Shown here one piece after another: positions 21,000 through 32,218 of a stretch of 64,000 bases of DNA (position 1 is the first letter of the stretch; the number at the start of each line of letters is the position of its first letter). Below the pieces are notes generated by a model that was not told the origin of the DNA, did no database searches, and was given only the letters and a program-made list of their open reading frames with translations. The position numbers and the translations under genes were made by a program. The DNA is from Prorocentrum cordatum. Taxonomy: Eukaryota > Sar > Dinophyceae > Prorocentrales > Prorocentraceae. The stretch is taken from the NCBI GenBank assembly GCA_963575745.1, contig CAUYUJ010016913.1, positions 91,001-155,000 of the forward strand, given 5' to 3'.

Positions 21000-21835
21000 T
21001 AGCATATGGATGTCCGAATGATTCCTCTGCAGATCCTAACGAATCATTTGGCTAGCCAAAAGAATCACATGGATTTCATTGAATACAATGGATTGCCTCA
21101 AGAATCCGATGGGTTGTCTAAGGGTTCCCATGGGTTTCCTCGGGGATCCCATGGGGATTGCCAAAGGAAACCTATGGATGTCCGGAGGGTTCTCGTTGAT
21201 TTCCAAAAGATTGTTTGGGGAATCCCTTTGCATCCTATGGATGTCCTCAGGCATCCGATGGATGTCTTGCGGAAACCCATGGATTTCCGGAGGGATCCTA
21301 TGGATTTCTTAAGGGATCCGATGGATGTCCTAGGGCCTAGGGAACCCTATGGATTTCTGGAAGAATCCTATGGATTTCCTCAGGCATCCTACGGATGTCC
21401 AAAGGAACCCTGCGGATTTCCAAAGGAACCCTATGGATTTCCAAAGGAATCCGATGGATTCCCGAAGGAATCCTGTGGATTTCGTCACAATTCCGATGGA
21501 TGTCCTAAGGGCTCTATGTGCGTCCTGAGGATTCCTTGAACATTCCTAAGGAGCCAGATGCGTTTCCTGAGGGATCTGGGGATGTCCGGAGGAAGCCGAT
21601 GGATTTCCTAAGGAATCCTTCCTGGAAACACTTGGGAGCCCAATGCGTTTCCTTCTTAATTCATATGCATGTCCGAAGAAATCTCGTGGATGCCCGAAGA
21701 CATCTTATGCATGTATATACAAATCGAACGGAATGCCTGCCGGATTCCGATGGATGTCTTAAGGGTTCCTATGGATTTCATTCAGAATCTCATCGACTTC
21801 CGAAAGCATCTCATGGATTACGTAAGGAAGCCATT
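21000..21835 (-). repeat. 21-bp satellite A array, inverted block
   Basis: Same satellite as 19010-20480 but reverse-complemented, so the plus strand now reads ATGGATGTCC..GGAATCC. In plus-strand translation the heptads MDVLRKP, MDFRRDP and YGFPKES are clear. The repeats here are among the best-preserved of the satellite. Confidence 0.85.
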
Positions 21836-21844
21836 GATGTCCTA

Positions 21845-22262
21845 AGGCGCCCCTTACGGATTTCGTAAGAAGTCCGATGGGTGTCCCAAGGAATCCGCTG
21901 GCTTTCCTCAGGCATCCTGTGTAGTTCCGTAGGACTCCACTTGGTTCCCTTACGAGACCCATGAGATTTCTTAGGACATCGATGAGGCCAATGTGGGACC
22001 CCATTGGGATCCTTAAGACATCCATCGGACTCCTGGCGAAAATCCACCCGATCCCTGAGGCAATCCATAAGATGCCGAAGGACATGCAAAGGTTTCTTTA
22101 AGAAATCCATCGCATCTCTTCTGATATCCACAAGACTTCTTAAGACACCCAACGGGTTCCTGTGAACATCCTTGGTGGTCTCAGGGAACGCATAGAGTTC
22201 TTAAGCCATTCCAGCGGGTTCCTTCGGATATCCATCGGACTCCTGAGGACATCCACGAAGCT
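21845..22262 (+). repeat. 21-bp satellite A array, forward block 3
   Basis: Satellite units back in the forward orientation, interrupted at 22263 by an inverted-repeat element and resuming at 22491. Confidence 0.8.
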
Positions 22263-22490
22263 TCCTACAAGCCTCGTCAAAAATAAACAGAAACGCAGTT
22301 GGAAATCACGACGATCGATCTTCTCGGGCACTTGTTAGAAACTGCGTAATTCAATGCTGCGGAAGGGTCGTCGGATTTTTGAAGCCCTTGCGTCCACGTC
22401 TGATATCTAGCGTCAGCATTGGAGGTAGCGCTGACCATACAATCACCGAAAACAGAATCCATCAGTTTATGTTTGACGAGGGTTGTAGGA
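22263..22490. mobile_element. 228-bp terminal-inverted-repeat element in satellite
   Basis: Left end CCTACAAGCCTCGTCAAAAA continuing TAAAC; right end, reverse-complemented, CCTACAACCCTCGTCAAACA continuing TAAAC. This gives 22 of 25 matching bases. The interior is non-satellite and non-coding. Satellite A flanks both sides, so this is an insertion into the array. No clear target duplication. No second copy seen in the window. Confidence 0.75.
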
Positions 22491-22965
22491 CATACATGGG
22501 ATCCCTCCGGAAACCCATATGGCTGCCCAACGAAACCCATCGTCTGTCTTAGGACGTCCATATGATTCGTTCGGATATGCGAGGGAATCCTGAGGACATC
22601 CACAGCATCATCCGCCGGATTCCTTCCACCCCACCATCAATAGGATCCCATAGGACATCCATTGCATTGTTTAGGACATCCATGGGATTCTCTAGGACCT
22701 CCAAAGGGATGCTGAGGACGTCCATAGAATGCCTGAGGAAGTCCATAAGATGCCATAGGAAGCCCATCGGATTCTCCAGGAAATGAATCGGATTCCTGAG
22801 GAATCCATAAGATCCCTGTGGACATCCATCGGGCCCCTTAGGACATCCGCACGATTCCTTTCGAAATCCATGGGGTCCATTAGAAAACCCATCGGGTTCC
22901 TTGCGTAATCCATAGGATGCCTTAGGACATGCATAGGAATCTGTAGCACATCCATACTGATCCTG
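22491..22965 (+). repeat. 21-bp satellite A array, forward block 4
   Basis: Last block of satellite A, ending near 22965 where unique AT-richer sequence begins. Confidence 0.8.
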
Positions 22966-23189
22966 GCTGTTCAACATAAGAAGATAGCAACTTCGATTCG
23001 CAACTTTCCCTCGCGATAATCAAGTTCGTCCTTGCCGCCCCTCTTACCGCCCGTGGATGTTTTATAAAAAACACTCAGTGGAAAAAGAGAGGGGGGGTAA
23101 TCATTATCAAGGCGACGGGGCCCGAGGGCCCGAGCTGTCAGCGGTCAGAGCATCCTCCTCCGCAGGGCGGGGAGGATAACGATGGCAAG

Positions 23190-23335
23190 AAGAGGGGGAG
23201 GATGAGGAGGAGGAGGAGGAGGAGGAGGAGGAGGAGGAGGAGGAGGAGGAGGAGGGGGAGGAAGAGGAGGAGGAGGAGGAGGAGAAGGAGGAGGAGGAGG
23301 AAGAGGAGGAGGAAGAGGAGGAGAAGCAAGGGGAG
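23190..23335. repeat. AGG trinucleotide tract
   Basis: (AGG)n with GAAGAGG interruptions on the plus strand, followed after 420 bp by a CCT tract of the opposite strand sense. Confidence 0.95.
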
Positions 23336-23458
23336 GGCGCGGCCCGCGAGGGGACATCATGCGAGGCGAAACCTGGGGCGGAGGAGGACGAGAACAGGGG
23401 GAGAAGGAGAAGAGGGTGCTGCACGGCGTCAAGGGTCCAGCGTGCTCTGCGGGGCTTC

Positions 23459-23768
23459 CTCATCCCCTACTCCCTCACCTGAACAGGGGATGGGGAAGGA
23501 CGAGGTTGTACGCAAGGGGCTCCAAGCAGCAAGACTGTCGAGCTACAGGGGCAGAAGGGGGGGGGGGGGCCATCCTTGAGGGAGAAGGAAGAGCTCCTCT
23601 TCCTCCCCCTCCTTCTCCCTCACCTGAACAGGGGATGGGGAAGGACGAGGTTGTACGCAAGGGGCTCCAAGCAGCAAGACTGTCGAGCTACAGGGGCAGA
23701 AGGGGGGGGGGGGCCATGCTTGAGGGAGAAGGAAGAGCTCCTCTTCCTCCCCCTCCTTCTCCTCCTGC
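23459..23768 (+). repeat. 155-bp tandem duplication, nearly identical
   Basis: Two copies of a 155-bp unit (starting CTCACCTGAACAGGGGATGG at 23474 and again at 23629) differ at only a few positions, such as CCATCCTTGAG versus CCATGCTTGAG. The unit ends in a CCT-rich part that leads into the next CCT tract, suggesting slippage or unequal exchange from there. Non-coding. Confidence 0.9.
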
Positions 23769-24430
23769 AGCTCCTCCCCTCCTGCTCCTCCTCCGTCTCC
23801 TCCTCTTCCTCCTCCTCCTCCTCCTCTTCCTCCTCCTCCTCCTTCTCCCTCTCTTCTCCTCCTCCTCCAGCTCCTCCCCCTCCTCCTCCTCCTCCTCCTC
23901 TCCTCCTCCTCCTCCTCCTCCTCCTCCTCCTCCTCCTCCTCCTCCTCCTCCTGTCCTCCTCCTCCTCCTCTTCCTCCTCTTCCTCTCCTCCTCCTCCTCC
24001 TCCTCCTCTCCTCCTCCTCCTCTCCTCCTCATCCGCCTCCTCATCCTCTTCCCCCCCCCTCCCCCCTCCCCCTCCCCCTCCCCTCCACTCCCCTGTCCTT
24101 TCCTGTCCTTTCCTCTCCTCTCCTCGCCCCTCCTCTCCTCACTCTCTCCTCTCCTCTCTCTCCTCTCCTCTCCTCTCCTCTCCTCTCCTCCTCCTCCTCC
24201 TCCTCCGTGTCCTCCTCTTCCTCCTCTTCCTCCTCATTCCTGCGAATGGCACGGGGAGGGGCGAGATGGATTGGAGGGTGGACGGGTACCCCGAGAAGAC
24301 GACAGCAGGACCAGACACCCAGAGGGCGTGCAGGCACCCAATGAAAACACGGCAGCCACAGCGTCCTCTCGATCTCCTCCTCCTTCTCCTCCTCCTCCTC
24401 CTCCTCCTCCTCCTCCTCCTCCTCCTCGCT
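23750..24430. repeat. CCT/TCTCC tract, compound
   Basis: (CCT)n from 23750 to 24060, (CTCCT)n and CCTTTCCTGT variants to 24235, then a break of about 140 bp and more (CCT)n to 24430. Confidence 0.95.
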
Positions 24431-24659
24431 TCTCCTCCGGGCCATTGGCAAGATGTTTGAATGAGGCCAGGCCGGGTCATCGGCAAGATGTGGGCTACGG
24501 AGCCATCCCGCGTGCTCAAACGGCTCCCCAAGGGGACTCACCATCTGCATCCCAGCGCGGCGGCCGCCCCTCTTCCTCTACAGTAGGTGCAATCTTACCG
24601 CGCAGAAGATTCCCACGCCTCCAAGGCGCATTCGCAACAACAAGATTGACCGTATGCGC

Positions 24660-24697
<38 letters not shown>

Positions 24698-24698
24698 G
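24660..24698. repeat. TA dinucleotide tract
   Basis: (TA)n with one AA interruption, next to an AT-rich patch. Confidence 0.95.
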
Positions 24699-24837
24699 AT
24701 CGGCATTGAATATGATGCTGTGTACACGTTTGTTGCATTCGAGCATACATGTTGAGAACATCAAATAGACATCTGGGAACCATTTGGCAACACGCCTCAT
24801 CGCCATTGATCGTCATCCACAAAATTCTCGACGGAGA

Positions 24838-24932
24838 GACTCGGATTCTCGGATCGCGCCGCATCGCTGATGCATCGGCGCTGCGGCCTGATCCTCCGAC
24901 TCCATCTACTCGGGCCGCATTGGGGAGGCCTG
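24838..24932. mobile_element. F2 element, right half only
   Basis: GGATCGCGCCGCATCGCTGA, then ATGCATCGGCGCTGCGGC and ATCCTCCGACTCCATCTACT match the palindromic core and right arm of F2. The left arm and central core are missing. Confidence 0.65.
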
Positions 24933-24939
24933 GAGGGAG

Positions 24940-25930
24940 CAGGGCACCCACTACTTGTCCATGTTTTTTTTCCGCGCATCTCTCGGCCGCGCCCTCGCGC
25001 CTTCGAGGAGGCTCGCTCTGAAGGAGACGGGGGCCCCGAAGCAGACGGGGCCCCAAACCCCAGGGCCGTCCGCAGGACCTGCAGTTCCTCGCCCCGAGCC
25101 CTTTCTCACGACGGCCCCTGGGGCGCCAAACGGCACCCTGAGGCCGTCCTCTTGGCGGCGCCCTGGGCCCACAGGACCGGCGTGTACGCCCTCCCGGCTT
25201 GGCCAGGAAGGCACAGACCCCGATCCCGGGCCCGGCATCGGCCTGGCCAGGCTCGGTGCACGTGCACAGGCCGGCGCCCTCCGAGGGACGGCCCCATGGG
25301 GCCCGCGGAGGGCTCCCGGGAGCCACGCGGCGGCGAGAACTCGAGGCAGGCCCCCTCCGCCGGGACCCCGGCTCCTTCCCGCGCTGCCAGGGAGCCGGGA
25401 GCACGCACGTGGCCGTCGTCGTGTGCAGAACGCGCGGCGGCCGCGACCTGCACGTCCGAGCACGCGGACGCCTGGCCTGCACGGCCACGGAGGGGCCGAG
25501 CGCTGGAGACACATCATCTGGCCACAGAATGTAGGGCTCCCGAAGCCCTGCGCCCAGAAAAATTGCCTCCTCCTCCTCCTCCTCCTGCTCCTCCTCCACC
25601 TCCTCCACCTCCTCCCACCTCTGGGGCGGGGGCTGGTCTTGCCTCCGCCACCTTCCGCCGAGCTCCCAAAGGCTGCCTCCCGCGGAGCCGCCCCCCGTGT
25701 GGCTGCCGCCGGCCTCCGCGGGCCTTCCGCCGAGGGCGAGGGGACGCGCCGAAGTCGAGGCCCTCTCCTGGGACGCGCCACGTGCGCATCTCAGGGCGCT
25801 CGAGCTCGGGACGCTGCCCACCGGGGCTTGTGAAGAATCGCCCCCTGGAGGCAACGCAGCACGGAGCATGTCTTGACCCACGGCCGCAGGCCCTTGGGCG
25901 CCCCTGTCCTGGCTCACCGAGAGAAGCCCC
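24940..25930. other. GC-rich region, no supported gene
   Basis: Very GC-rich sequence open in four to five frames for hundreds of codons, including a 570-codon minus-strand frame. Residue composition is Arg/Pro/Gly/Ala-biased and no frame is clearly better than the others. A (CCT)n tract lies at 25567-25620 and CTTCCGCCGAG blocks similar to F4 at 25650-25740. Confidence 0.5.
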
Positions 25931-25937
25931 CGCTTCC

Positions 25938-26134
25938 CAGACCCCCGACGTCGTGAGTTGTTCACCACGTCGACCCCCAGAGGCTTCGACCCATTCCCCG
26001 GGGACCGGCTTTTCATCCTGGGTCGTTTCCTGATGGCCCCGAGGCCCAGTACTTGGGGGCCCCTGGAGCCCGAAAGTGGTGAAAAACCTCCCGTCGTGAT
26101 TTGTGGTTTGTTCATGACTCGAAGGGGCTCTGGG
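25938..26134 (+). mobile_element. F1 element
   Basis: Complete copy: CAGACCCCCGACGTCGTGAG, TTCATCCTGGGTCGTTTCCT, GAAAAACCTCCCGTCGTGAT, ending ACTCGAAGGGGCTCTGGG. About 197 bp. Confidence 0.85.
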
Positions 26135-26644
26135 CTTATAGGGGGCCCTGCCGGCGTTTTCGAAAAAAGCACCCAGGCACAACGACTGGGAGCAGGCCGC
26201 GGCTTGCCAAGGTGCGTGTGTTTTTTCAGAACGACTCGCACTCCCCGCACAGGGGTTGGGCCCGCCTCAACACGCATTACACGTCGTTCATGTATAATCC
26301 TGCTCATTCCTAATTGTGCTCGCTTCTAATTGTTCCTGGCCCCCTAGTGGCCAGGAAGAGGCCCAGGGCAGAACAATTCGAAATGCAAGGATCTTGGCCC
26401 CCCCCTCAAAAAAAATCCAAGAGTTTTGGAAGAGCTAGACATCAACAACGTGTAGAGCTGGGCGCTTCCCCCGAACACCACGCGGAGCATCCGGCCCCCG
26501 CCCAGGACCGGCCGCGGCGTGCCCGCGTCCCGGCTCCCCTGGGTGCCGAGATGGGGCGGCGGCCCGCGCGCGCGCGGCCGCCCCCCGGCTGCCCCCCGCG
26601 TGCGCCTCGCGGCCCGGTGGCGCGGGCCGGGGCGCGACGCTCAG

Positions 26645-26798
26645 GTCGGGCGCGCCCCCCTACAGGCGGATGTTGGGCGAAGAACAGAAAAATCGTCAGG
26701 AGAGACCCCCCAAAATCCTCAAAACATGTCAAACAAACGTCCCCCGACTGCTTTTCGACTCTTGTTGAAGATCCCTCCTGTAGAGGGGCACGCCCGAC
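26645..26798. mobile_element. F7 element, copy 1
   Basis: Left terminal repeat GTCGGGCGCGCCCCCCTACA continuing GGCGG; right terminal repeat CCTCCTGTAGAGGGGCACGC continuing CCGAC. They match as inverted repeats at about 22 of 25 positions. Total 154 bp. Copies at 32917-33072 and 51513-51665 are 153-156 bp with the same ends. Non-coding. Confidence 0.8.
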
Positions 26799-26879
26799 GT
26801 AACGCGGCGCGGGCGACACCTCGGCGGGGGCTGCCGAGCTGCAGCCGCCCACCTCTGGGGAGGAGGGCGGAGGGGGGAC

Positions 26880-27068
26880 CCAGGCCCCTTCGAGCAACGC
26901 AAGAATCTCGACGGAAGGTCTTGCAATATCTTCGGCCTCCGGGGGTCATTAGTTACCGGGCCTCGGGGACGTCGAAAAACGACTCGGGATGAAAAACTGG
27001 TGCCGGGGAATGGGTCGAGACCTTGGGGTGTCGACGCAATGAACAAATCATGACCTCGGGGGTCTGGG
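26880..27068 (-). mobile_element. F1 element, reverse
   Basis: Reverse-oriented copy. On the plus strand it begins CCAGGCCCCTTCGAGC and ends CATGACCTCGGGGGTCTGGG, with the body AAAAACGACTCGGGATGAAA in between. Confidence 0.8.
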
Positions 27069-27449
27069 GAGGGCGGAGGAGGTGGGAGGGCGAAGGAGGA
27101 TACGCCCACCCTCAACGTCATGATGTCTGAGTGTCCTGCGAGTGCTGTGCTCACTGATCTTCCAAATCGCGCAGCAGTGGGCCCTGAACGCTCAAGACCG
27201 ACTGGAGGCAAGTGGCGCGGCGAAGGAGGAGGACGAGTAGGAGGACGCGCGGACCGATGCGCCCCCTGGAAGCGCGAAGGGCGACCAAACCAGGGGGTCC
27301 AGTGAGTCAACCAGGTCCAGCCAGCACGCCACCGCGTGTGGCCGAGGAGGAGGGTTCCCAGCCCGCGCCCCGCGCCTTGTACACAGGTCGTCCAGGGCCC
27401 CGCTGCCGTTCAGAAGTGCGGCACGGGGGCGGGGACGACGACGGGTAGG

Positions 27450-27745
27450 ACGATGAGGAGCTGATGATGATGATGATGCTGATAATGCTGATGCTGATGT
27501 TGATGATGATGCTGATGATGATGGTGCTGATTATGATGATCAGCATCATCATCATCAGAATAATCGGCATCATCAGTATCACCATCACCATCATCGTCAG
27601 TGTATATATATAGCCATTACAAAGAGAAAAGGCGAAAGAGAGAGCGGGAGAGCGAGAGAGAGAGAGAGAAAGAGAGCACAAAGAGAGAGAGAGAGAGAGA
27701 GAGCTGGAAAAAAAGAGAGAGAGAGAGAGAGCGAGAGAGGGAGAG
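27450..27745. repeat. GAT-rich and GA-rich microsatellites
   Basis: Imperfect GATGAT/GCTGAT/ATCATC repeats to about 27600, a short TATATATATA, then (GA)n from 27640 to 27745. Confidence 0.9.
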
Positions 27746-27826
27746 GGGCAGGCTAGGTGCGCTCGCGCCGAATCTGACATCCTATCCCTGCCATCCATCC
27801 CTTCCCACTGCGCGGACTTGCTGTCT

Positions 27827-28240
27827 CTATCCACCGACCGGGGTGTTGTGGATGACCTTGGTCATCAGATGCCTCGATTGTGCGATGTGCAACCAGCAGG
27901 GCAGCTTTGCAAATTGGAGGAGGTGGCGGATGAGCAGGAGGATAGGCAGCAGGAGGAAGGTGGAGGAACAGCAACGGCAGGAGGAGCGAGAGGACAGGCG
28001 GAAGGCGGAGGAGGGACGAGGCGGCAACGGCGAGGAAGGAATCGGATCTAAAGTGTGGCTCATACGGGGGACCACAGCACGAGTCTCAACGACGGGAGTA
28101 AAGGCGCCGATCCTGCAGTGTAGCCACTGATGCAGCGCGGGCACCATGTTGGATTGACCGAGAACGTTCCTGTCGGCAAACAGACGATTTGGGAAGTTCC
28201 GCACAATGAAATCCCCCGCCGTGCGGGAAAGAAGTGGGAG
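27827..28240 (-). CDS. Hypothetical protein, possible terminal exon
   Basis: A minus-strand frame open from at least 28240 to TAG at 27829-27827 (about 137 codons). The first part reads FIVRNFPNRLFADRNVLGQS and VPALHQWLHCRIGAF with natural composition. The middle is Ser/Pro/Arg-rich and encoded by a degenerate CCT stretch. The end (LLQFAKLPCWLHIAQSRHLM) is again natural. No family recognised, no clear start codon context, and the repeat-derived middle weakens the case. Confidence 0.35.
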   Translation of the reverse strand, partial: LPLLSRTAGDFIVRNFPNRLFADRNVLGQSNMVPALHQWLHCRIGAFTPVVETRAVVPRMSHTLDPIPSSPLPPRPSSAFRLSSRSSCRCCSSTFLLLPILLLIRHLLQFAKLPCWLHIAQSRHLMTKVIHNTPVGG

Positions 28241-28505
28241 ATCACACGGGCGCCGTGTCAGGGGAGAGGCGAGGGAAATGATCGTGCAATTGCGAAGGAG
28301 GGGAAGATAAGGCGAGAGGAAGGAGGGGACTGTTGAAGGGTTCTACTATGTTTTGCCTTTTCTGGAAGGCAAACAAGTTCGAGGGAGTTAAAGAAAAACC
28401 CAGGAGATCCTAGGAGGAAGAGGGGACGATGACGACGAGGAAGATACCTTGGAGAGTATAGGTCGCCGTGAAGGGCTAGGCAGATTCCTGGAGCGTGTCA
28501 TCAGG

Positions 28506-28640
28506 CGTGTGTGTATGTGTGTGTGTTGTGTGTTGTGTGTTGTGTGTGTTGTGTGTGTATGTGTGTGTGCGTGCGTGCGTGCGGGCGGGCGGGCTGCGTG
28601 CGTGCGTGCGTGCGTGCGTGTGTGTGCGTGTGTGTGTGGG
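28506..28640. repeat. GT and GTGC microsatellite
   Basis: (GTGT)n, (TGTGTTG)n and (GCGT)n/(GGCG)n runs, followed by G9. Confidence 0.95.
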
Positions 28641-28649
28641 GGGGGGGCG

Positions 28650-30160
28650 GGGCTGAATGCTTTGGCGCCGGGCGGGGGGAACACAGCGGATTCCAACTGG
28701 TTCAGGTAAGGCGTATTTACGAAGGGGATTCAAACGGCTCTCCAGGGCCCCCCAGGAAGTCCGAGGAAAAAGAAGGAGCACAGGGGTGGCAAGGATTGAA
28801 CAAGCCTCCCATACGAACACTTGAGTCTGTGTCATCAGAGGGTGTCTGCGAACATTGTACAGGTTTCGCGAGAACATGGGCCCGCACCCTGAAGGAGAAA
28901 CTGCAACAGTGTGCGGTTTTCAAAGGGGTAGAAGGAAGATAACTAAAGAACGAATGACTCTGCGGAGGCGTGACAGCTGGATCCGCTGGGTACACCCGTC
29001 TTGATCAGAGGGACATGCTACAAACGAAAGGTAACTTCGCTTCTAGCGGGCGCCACGGACCGATGGCACCAAGACCACGCGTGACTTAAAAGCACTGTTG
29101 CTCCCAGCCCCCCCCCCCACACCAACCCCTACCTCGGATTGACAGACTTGCGATGTAGGAGGAGGACGACGACAAGGGCAGGATGGAAAGCCTACCATGC
29201 CGAACGACAGCGTATGCCACGACTCTGCTTGTAGGTAGCCAAATTCAGCTGTGCTTCTTTCAAATGCTGGCCGTCCAGGCCAAGCGAACGCCACAGGAGA
29301 TGCCCTGTGCCTGAATGAGGGCAGCTGGTGTATGCGACGGAGTGTCATGTGGGGAGGGTTGAAGGAAGTGGAAGACCATCTAACAAGCAGGGGACGCCAA
29401 TGTCGCAAATGTAGGCCGCGAATCTCGCACACTGCAACCTTTTTGATCGCCCGTATCTCAAGTTTAGTTCGACAGCGTTCCAAGTATAGGCTGCTAGCAT
29501 CGCACGGTTAGTGTGTCAACAAGAGGCTTTGTATGATTTGCCCTGCATTGCAGAGCACAACCGCAGCCGCCAGCACTGTCACGAGAGGGGCGGGTTGTAA
29601 GAAGTTGAGGGTGACGGTGGGGCTGTGGGTGGGGGGGGGGGGGGGCGAACAGTGCCCAGATGAGGTAATCCCTTGCAGGCTGCTTCATTTGTCTATACAT
29701 ATCTATATATATATATATGACACATATATCTTCGCTACTAACTAATTCTGCACGCGCTGCTTTCATACTTTTTTACTCACGCGCGCACGTTCTCATGCTT
29801 TTTCGTCGGGATGCAGCTGTTGGACGCAACGATGCCTAGCCTCGGTCTGGGCAGCGCACCAACACACTGCGGACAGGAGGCCACGGACTGGATACACACG
29901 CGGAAGCTCGGCGCGCTTGGCCATCTACGGGCCGAGACCGCCGGAAAGACATCTGCCAGCATGTCATCGAGCTCTTGTACAGGCTGGCTGCGCAGCGTGT
30001 ATCAAGCATCAGGGTACGATGCAACATACGTTTGTAATGAACAAAAATCCCTTCGAAATTTGAGCTTCCCTAGTTGTCCCGGAGCTTGTCAGTTCCCAGT
30101 GCGATCAGCAAACAACACACACACACACATCTGCGGGCAACCTACTGCTATGCCACTTAA
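28650..30160. other. Low-repeat region with two weak open frames
   Basis: Minus strand 29483-29043 (146 codons from ATG, including PAFERSTAEFGYLQAESWHT) and plus strand 29811 to about 30060 (from MQLLDATMPSLGLGSAPTHC) are open and fairly natural in composition. They lack G/C codon bias and no family is recognised, so I do not call genes. A run of 14 G at 29632 and TATATA at 29703-29717 are the only repeats. Confidence 0.35.
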
Positions 30161-30224
30161 TATGTGGCGGATCCCAGAAACCCTGAACCCACAAAAGCTG
30201 GTATATCTTGGGAGGTCGACTTTT

Positions 30225-30372
30225 GCTTCGCTGGCTTCCACCGGCCTTCCGCCAGCTTCCGCTGGCGGAGGCGGCCTACTTTTACTTCCGCTGCCTTCCG
30301 CCGCCTTCCGCCGAGGAAGAGATGCCAACTCCTTCGATCCTCGAAGGCGAGGCCCTTTCTGGAACGCCTCAT
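30225..30372 (+). mobile_element. F4 dispersed repeat, copy 1
   Basis: Shares CTTCCGCTGGCGGAGGCGGC, CCTTCCGCCGCCTTCCGCCG, AGGAAGAGATG and TTCGATCCTCGAAGGC, in order, with 60988-61148. Contains the hairpin CCGCCAGCTTCCGCTGGCGG. A fragment occurs near 4228-4262. Non-coding. Confidence 0.7.
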
Positions 30373-30384
30373 GTGATGTCATCT

Positions 30385-30840
30385 CTCCTCCCTCCTCCTC
30401 TTCCTCCCTCGCCCTCCTGGACGGACGCCGCCTGTTCGGCAGCAGCGGCGACCAGTCTCCCAAGTCAGGGCTCACCTCAGAAGTCTGGCTGGGCCCTCCA
30501 GCCCCATCCTCCCTCCTCCATCCGCCTCCTCCTCCTCCACCTCCACTTCCTCCTCCCCATCCTTCTCCTGCTCCTCCCTCCTCCTCCTCCTCCTTCTCCT
30601 CCTCCTCCTCCTCCTCGTCCTCCTCCTCCTCCTCCCTCCAGCTTTTTGAGTTGGGTGGATTCCCAGTGCCAGGCTTGTAACGTCCGGTCTCCGTCCGCCT
30701 CCTCCGCCTCCGCCTCCTCCTCCTCCTCCTCCTCCTCCTCCGCCTCCGCCTCCGCCTCCTCCTCCTCCTTCTTATCCTCCTCCTCCTCCTCCTCCTCCTC
30801 CTCCTCCTCCTCCGCCTCCTCCTCCCCTTTCCTTCTTCCC
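30385..30840. repeat. CCT trinucleotide tract, two blocks
   Basis: (CCT)n with CCA, CCG and TTCTCC variants, split by about 60 bp of other sequence near 30640-30695. Confidence 0.95.
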
Positions 30841-30860
30841 TCGAGGCGACCCAGGTGGGG

Positions 30861-31004
30861 CTAGAGTAGATGGAGTCAGAAAACCGCTACGCATTGCCCA
30901 TGCATCGCCAATGCGGCGGGATCTGGAATCCGATCTCATCCGTTTTGAGGTCGCTGGCGCATCGGCGATGTGGTGCGATCCTCCGACCCCAGTCGGGAAG
31001 CCTC
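30861..31004. mobile_element. F2 element, degenerate
   Basis: CTAGAGTAGATGGAGTCAGA at the left, CCCATGCATCGCCAATGCGG and GCGCATCGGCGATGTGGTGC inside, ATCCTCCGACCCCAGTCGGG at the right. Arms and palindromes are recognisable but the copy is shortened and diverged. Confidence 0.6.
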
Positions 31005-31415
31005 CATCTTCCGACCCTGGTGCGCGGCCCAGCGTCGCAACGGGGACTCTGAGTCGGTTGGCTGCCCGCTCCAGGCGCGGGGAGAGGTCATGGATGGTGG
31101 CGAAGTGGCGGGGGCGGGGCCGACCCTATTGCGAAAACTCCACGCACTTCAGGCTCCTACATGTCCGCTGGTTCCATGGTTCACGCATCCGGCGAAATCG
31201 TGAAAAGATTCGATCATTTCTGTGCCTCTGGGGACCTTCAAAGACCAGCAGAGGCCTCCCCTAAATACCCCGGGACACCCAAATCTCAAGTCCCTCACGT
31301 CTCCCAGGTCTCCGCTTTCTCCAAGGTCTCCAACAACCCAGATGCATCTGGTATGCTTTTATAGTGCGTAGAAGTACGGCGGAAATCTGCAAGCACACAA
31401 TTGGGGAAACCGCGA

Positions 31416-31556
31416 GGTACCGATACCGCTAACCCCCCCGACCTCTCCCGGGGGGCGTTCTGACCAGGATTTCGAGGCAAATCCAGCGGTGGCGGCAAGG
31501 GCCTCCCAAGAGGCCCAAAAAGGGGAAAACGGGCGAAGGGTAGCGGTATGGATACC
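31416..31556. mobile_element. F8 inverted-repeat element, best copy
   Basis: Left terminus GGTACCGATACCGCTA; right terminus TAGCGGTATGGATACC is its inverted repeat (14 of 16). The centre AGCGGTGGCGGCAAGGGCCT and CCAAGAGGCCCAAAAAGG is the family signature. Total 141 bp. Related copies start near 5439, 45185 and 52924. Confidence 0.8.
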
Positions 31557-31864
31557 TTTCCCTCCTCCGAGCAGCGTCCATTTTTCGCGGAGAGGCAGTG
31601 GAAAAGACTGGCCCACGGGGCAAGGTCAGCGAAGGACAGGGAGAGGACGGGGAAGGAGAACGAGCAGGGGAGGACGGGGGGGGGGCAGCACAGGGCAGGG
31701 AGGGAAAGGAATGGGTGGGGCAGGGGGGCATCTCGACGTACCCGCCTGGTCTCCCCCGTTTCTGCCTCCAGAGGCCTCCTCTTTCCCTTTCTCGATTGTT
31801 ATGTTTGTTGTGCTTGTGTTGTTGTTTCTCTCTCTCTCTCTGTCTCCATGTCTCCGTTCTCCCC

Positions 31865-32185
31865 CTCCTCCTCCTCCTCCTCCTCCTCCTTCTCCTCCTC
31901 CTCCTCCTCCTCCTCCTCCTCCTCCTCCTCCTCCTCCTCCTCCACGCTCGTCTGTCAACTCCTCCACCCATAGCCCCATCGCGAGTGCGATCCGACCAGG
32001 CACCCGAGTCGAATCCAGCCGTGGCAACGAGGGCCCCAAATCAAGAGAGCGAGAGCGAGAGATAGATTTTACAACAAATTGTGAGAGAGCGAGAGCGAGG
32101 AAACAAAAGAGAAAGAGGAATGAAAGGCAGAGGGAGAGAGAGAGAGAGAGGGAGAGATGGAGAGAGAGAGAGAGAACAAAAGAGG

Positions 32186-32218
<33 letters not shown>

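Noticed and set aside
21006-21539. Heptad-repeat protein encoded by satellite A
   Set aside because: The heptads follow from the 21-bp unit; frames are broken elsewhere in the array and the same peptide appears on either strand depending on block orientation.
24595-26307. 570-codon minus-strand open frame
   Set aside because: Arg/Pro/Gly-rich chance opening at very high GC; it runs through an F1 element, a CCT tract, an F2 fragment and a TA repeat.
31430-31971. Arg-rich and Gly-rich frames near 31.9 kb
   Set aside because: Translation of a CCT tract and of the neighbouring GGGGCA-rich sequence.
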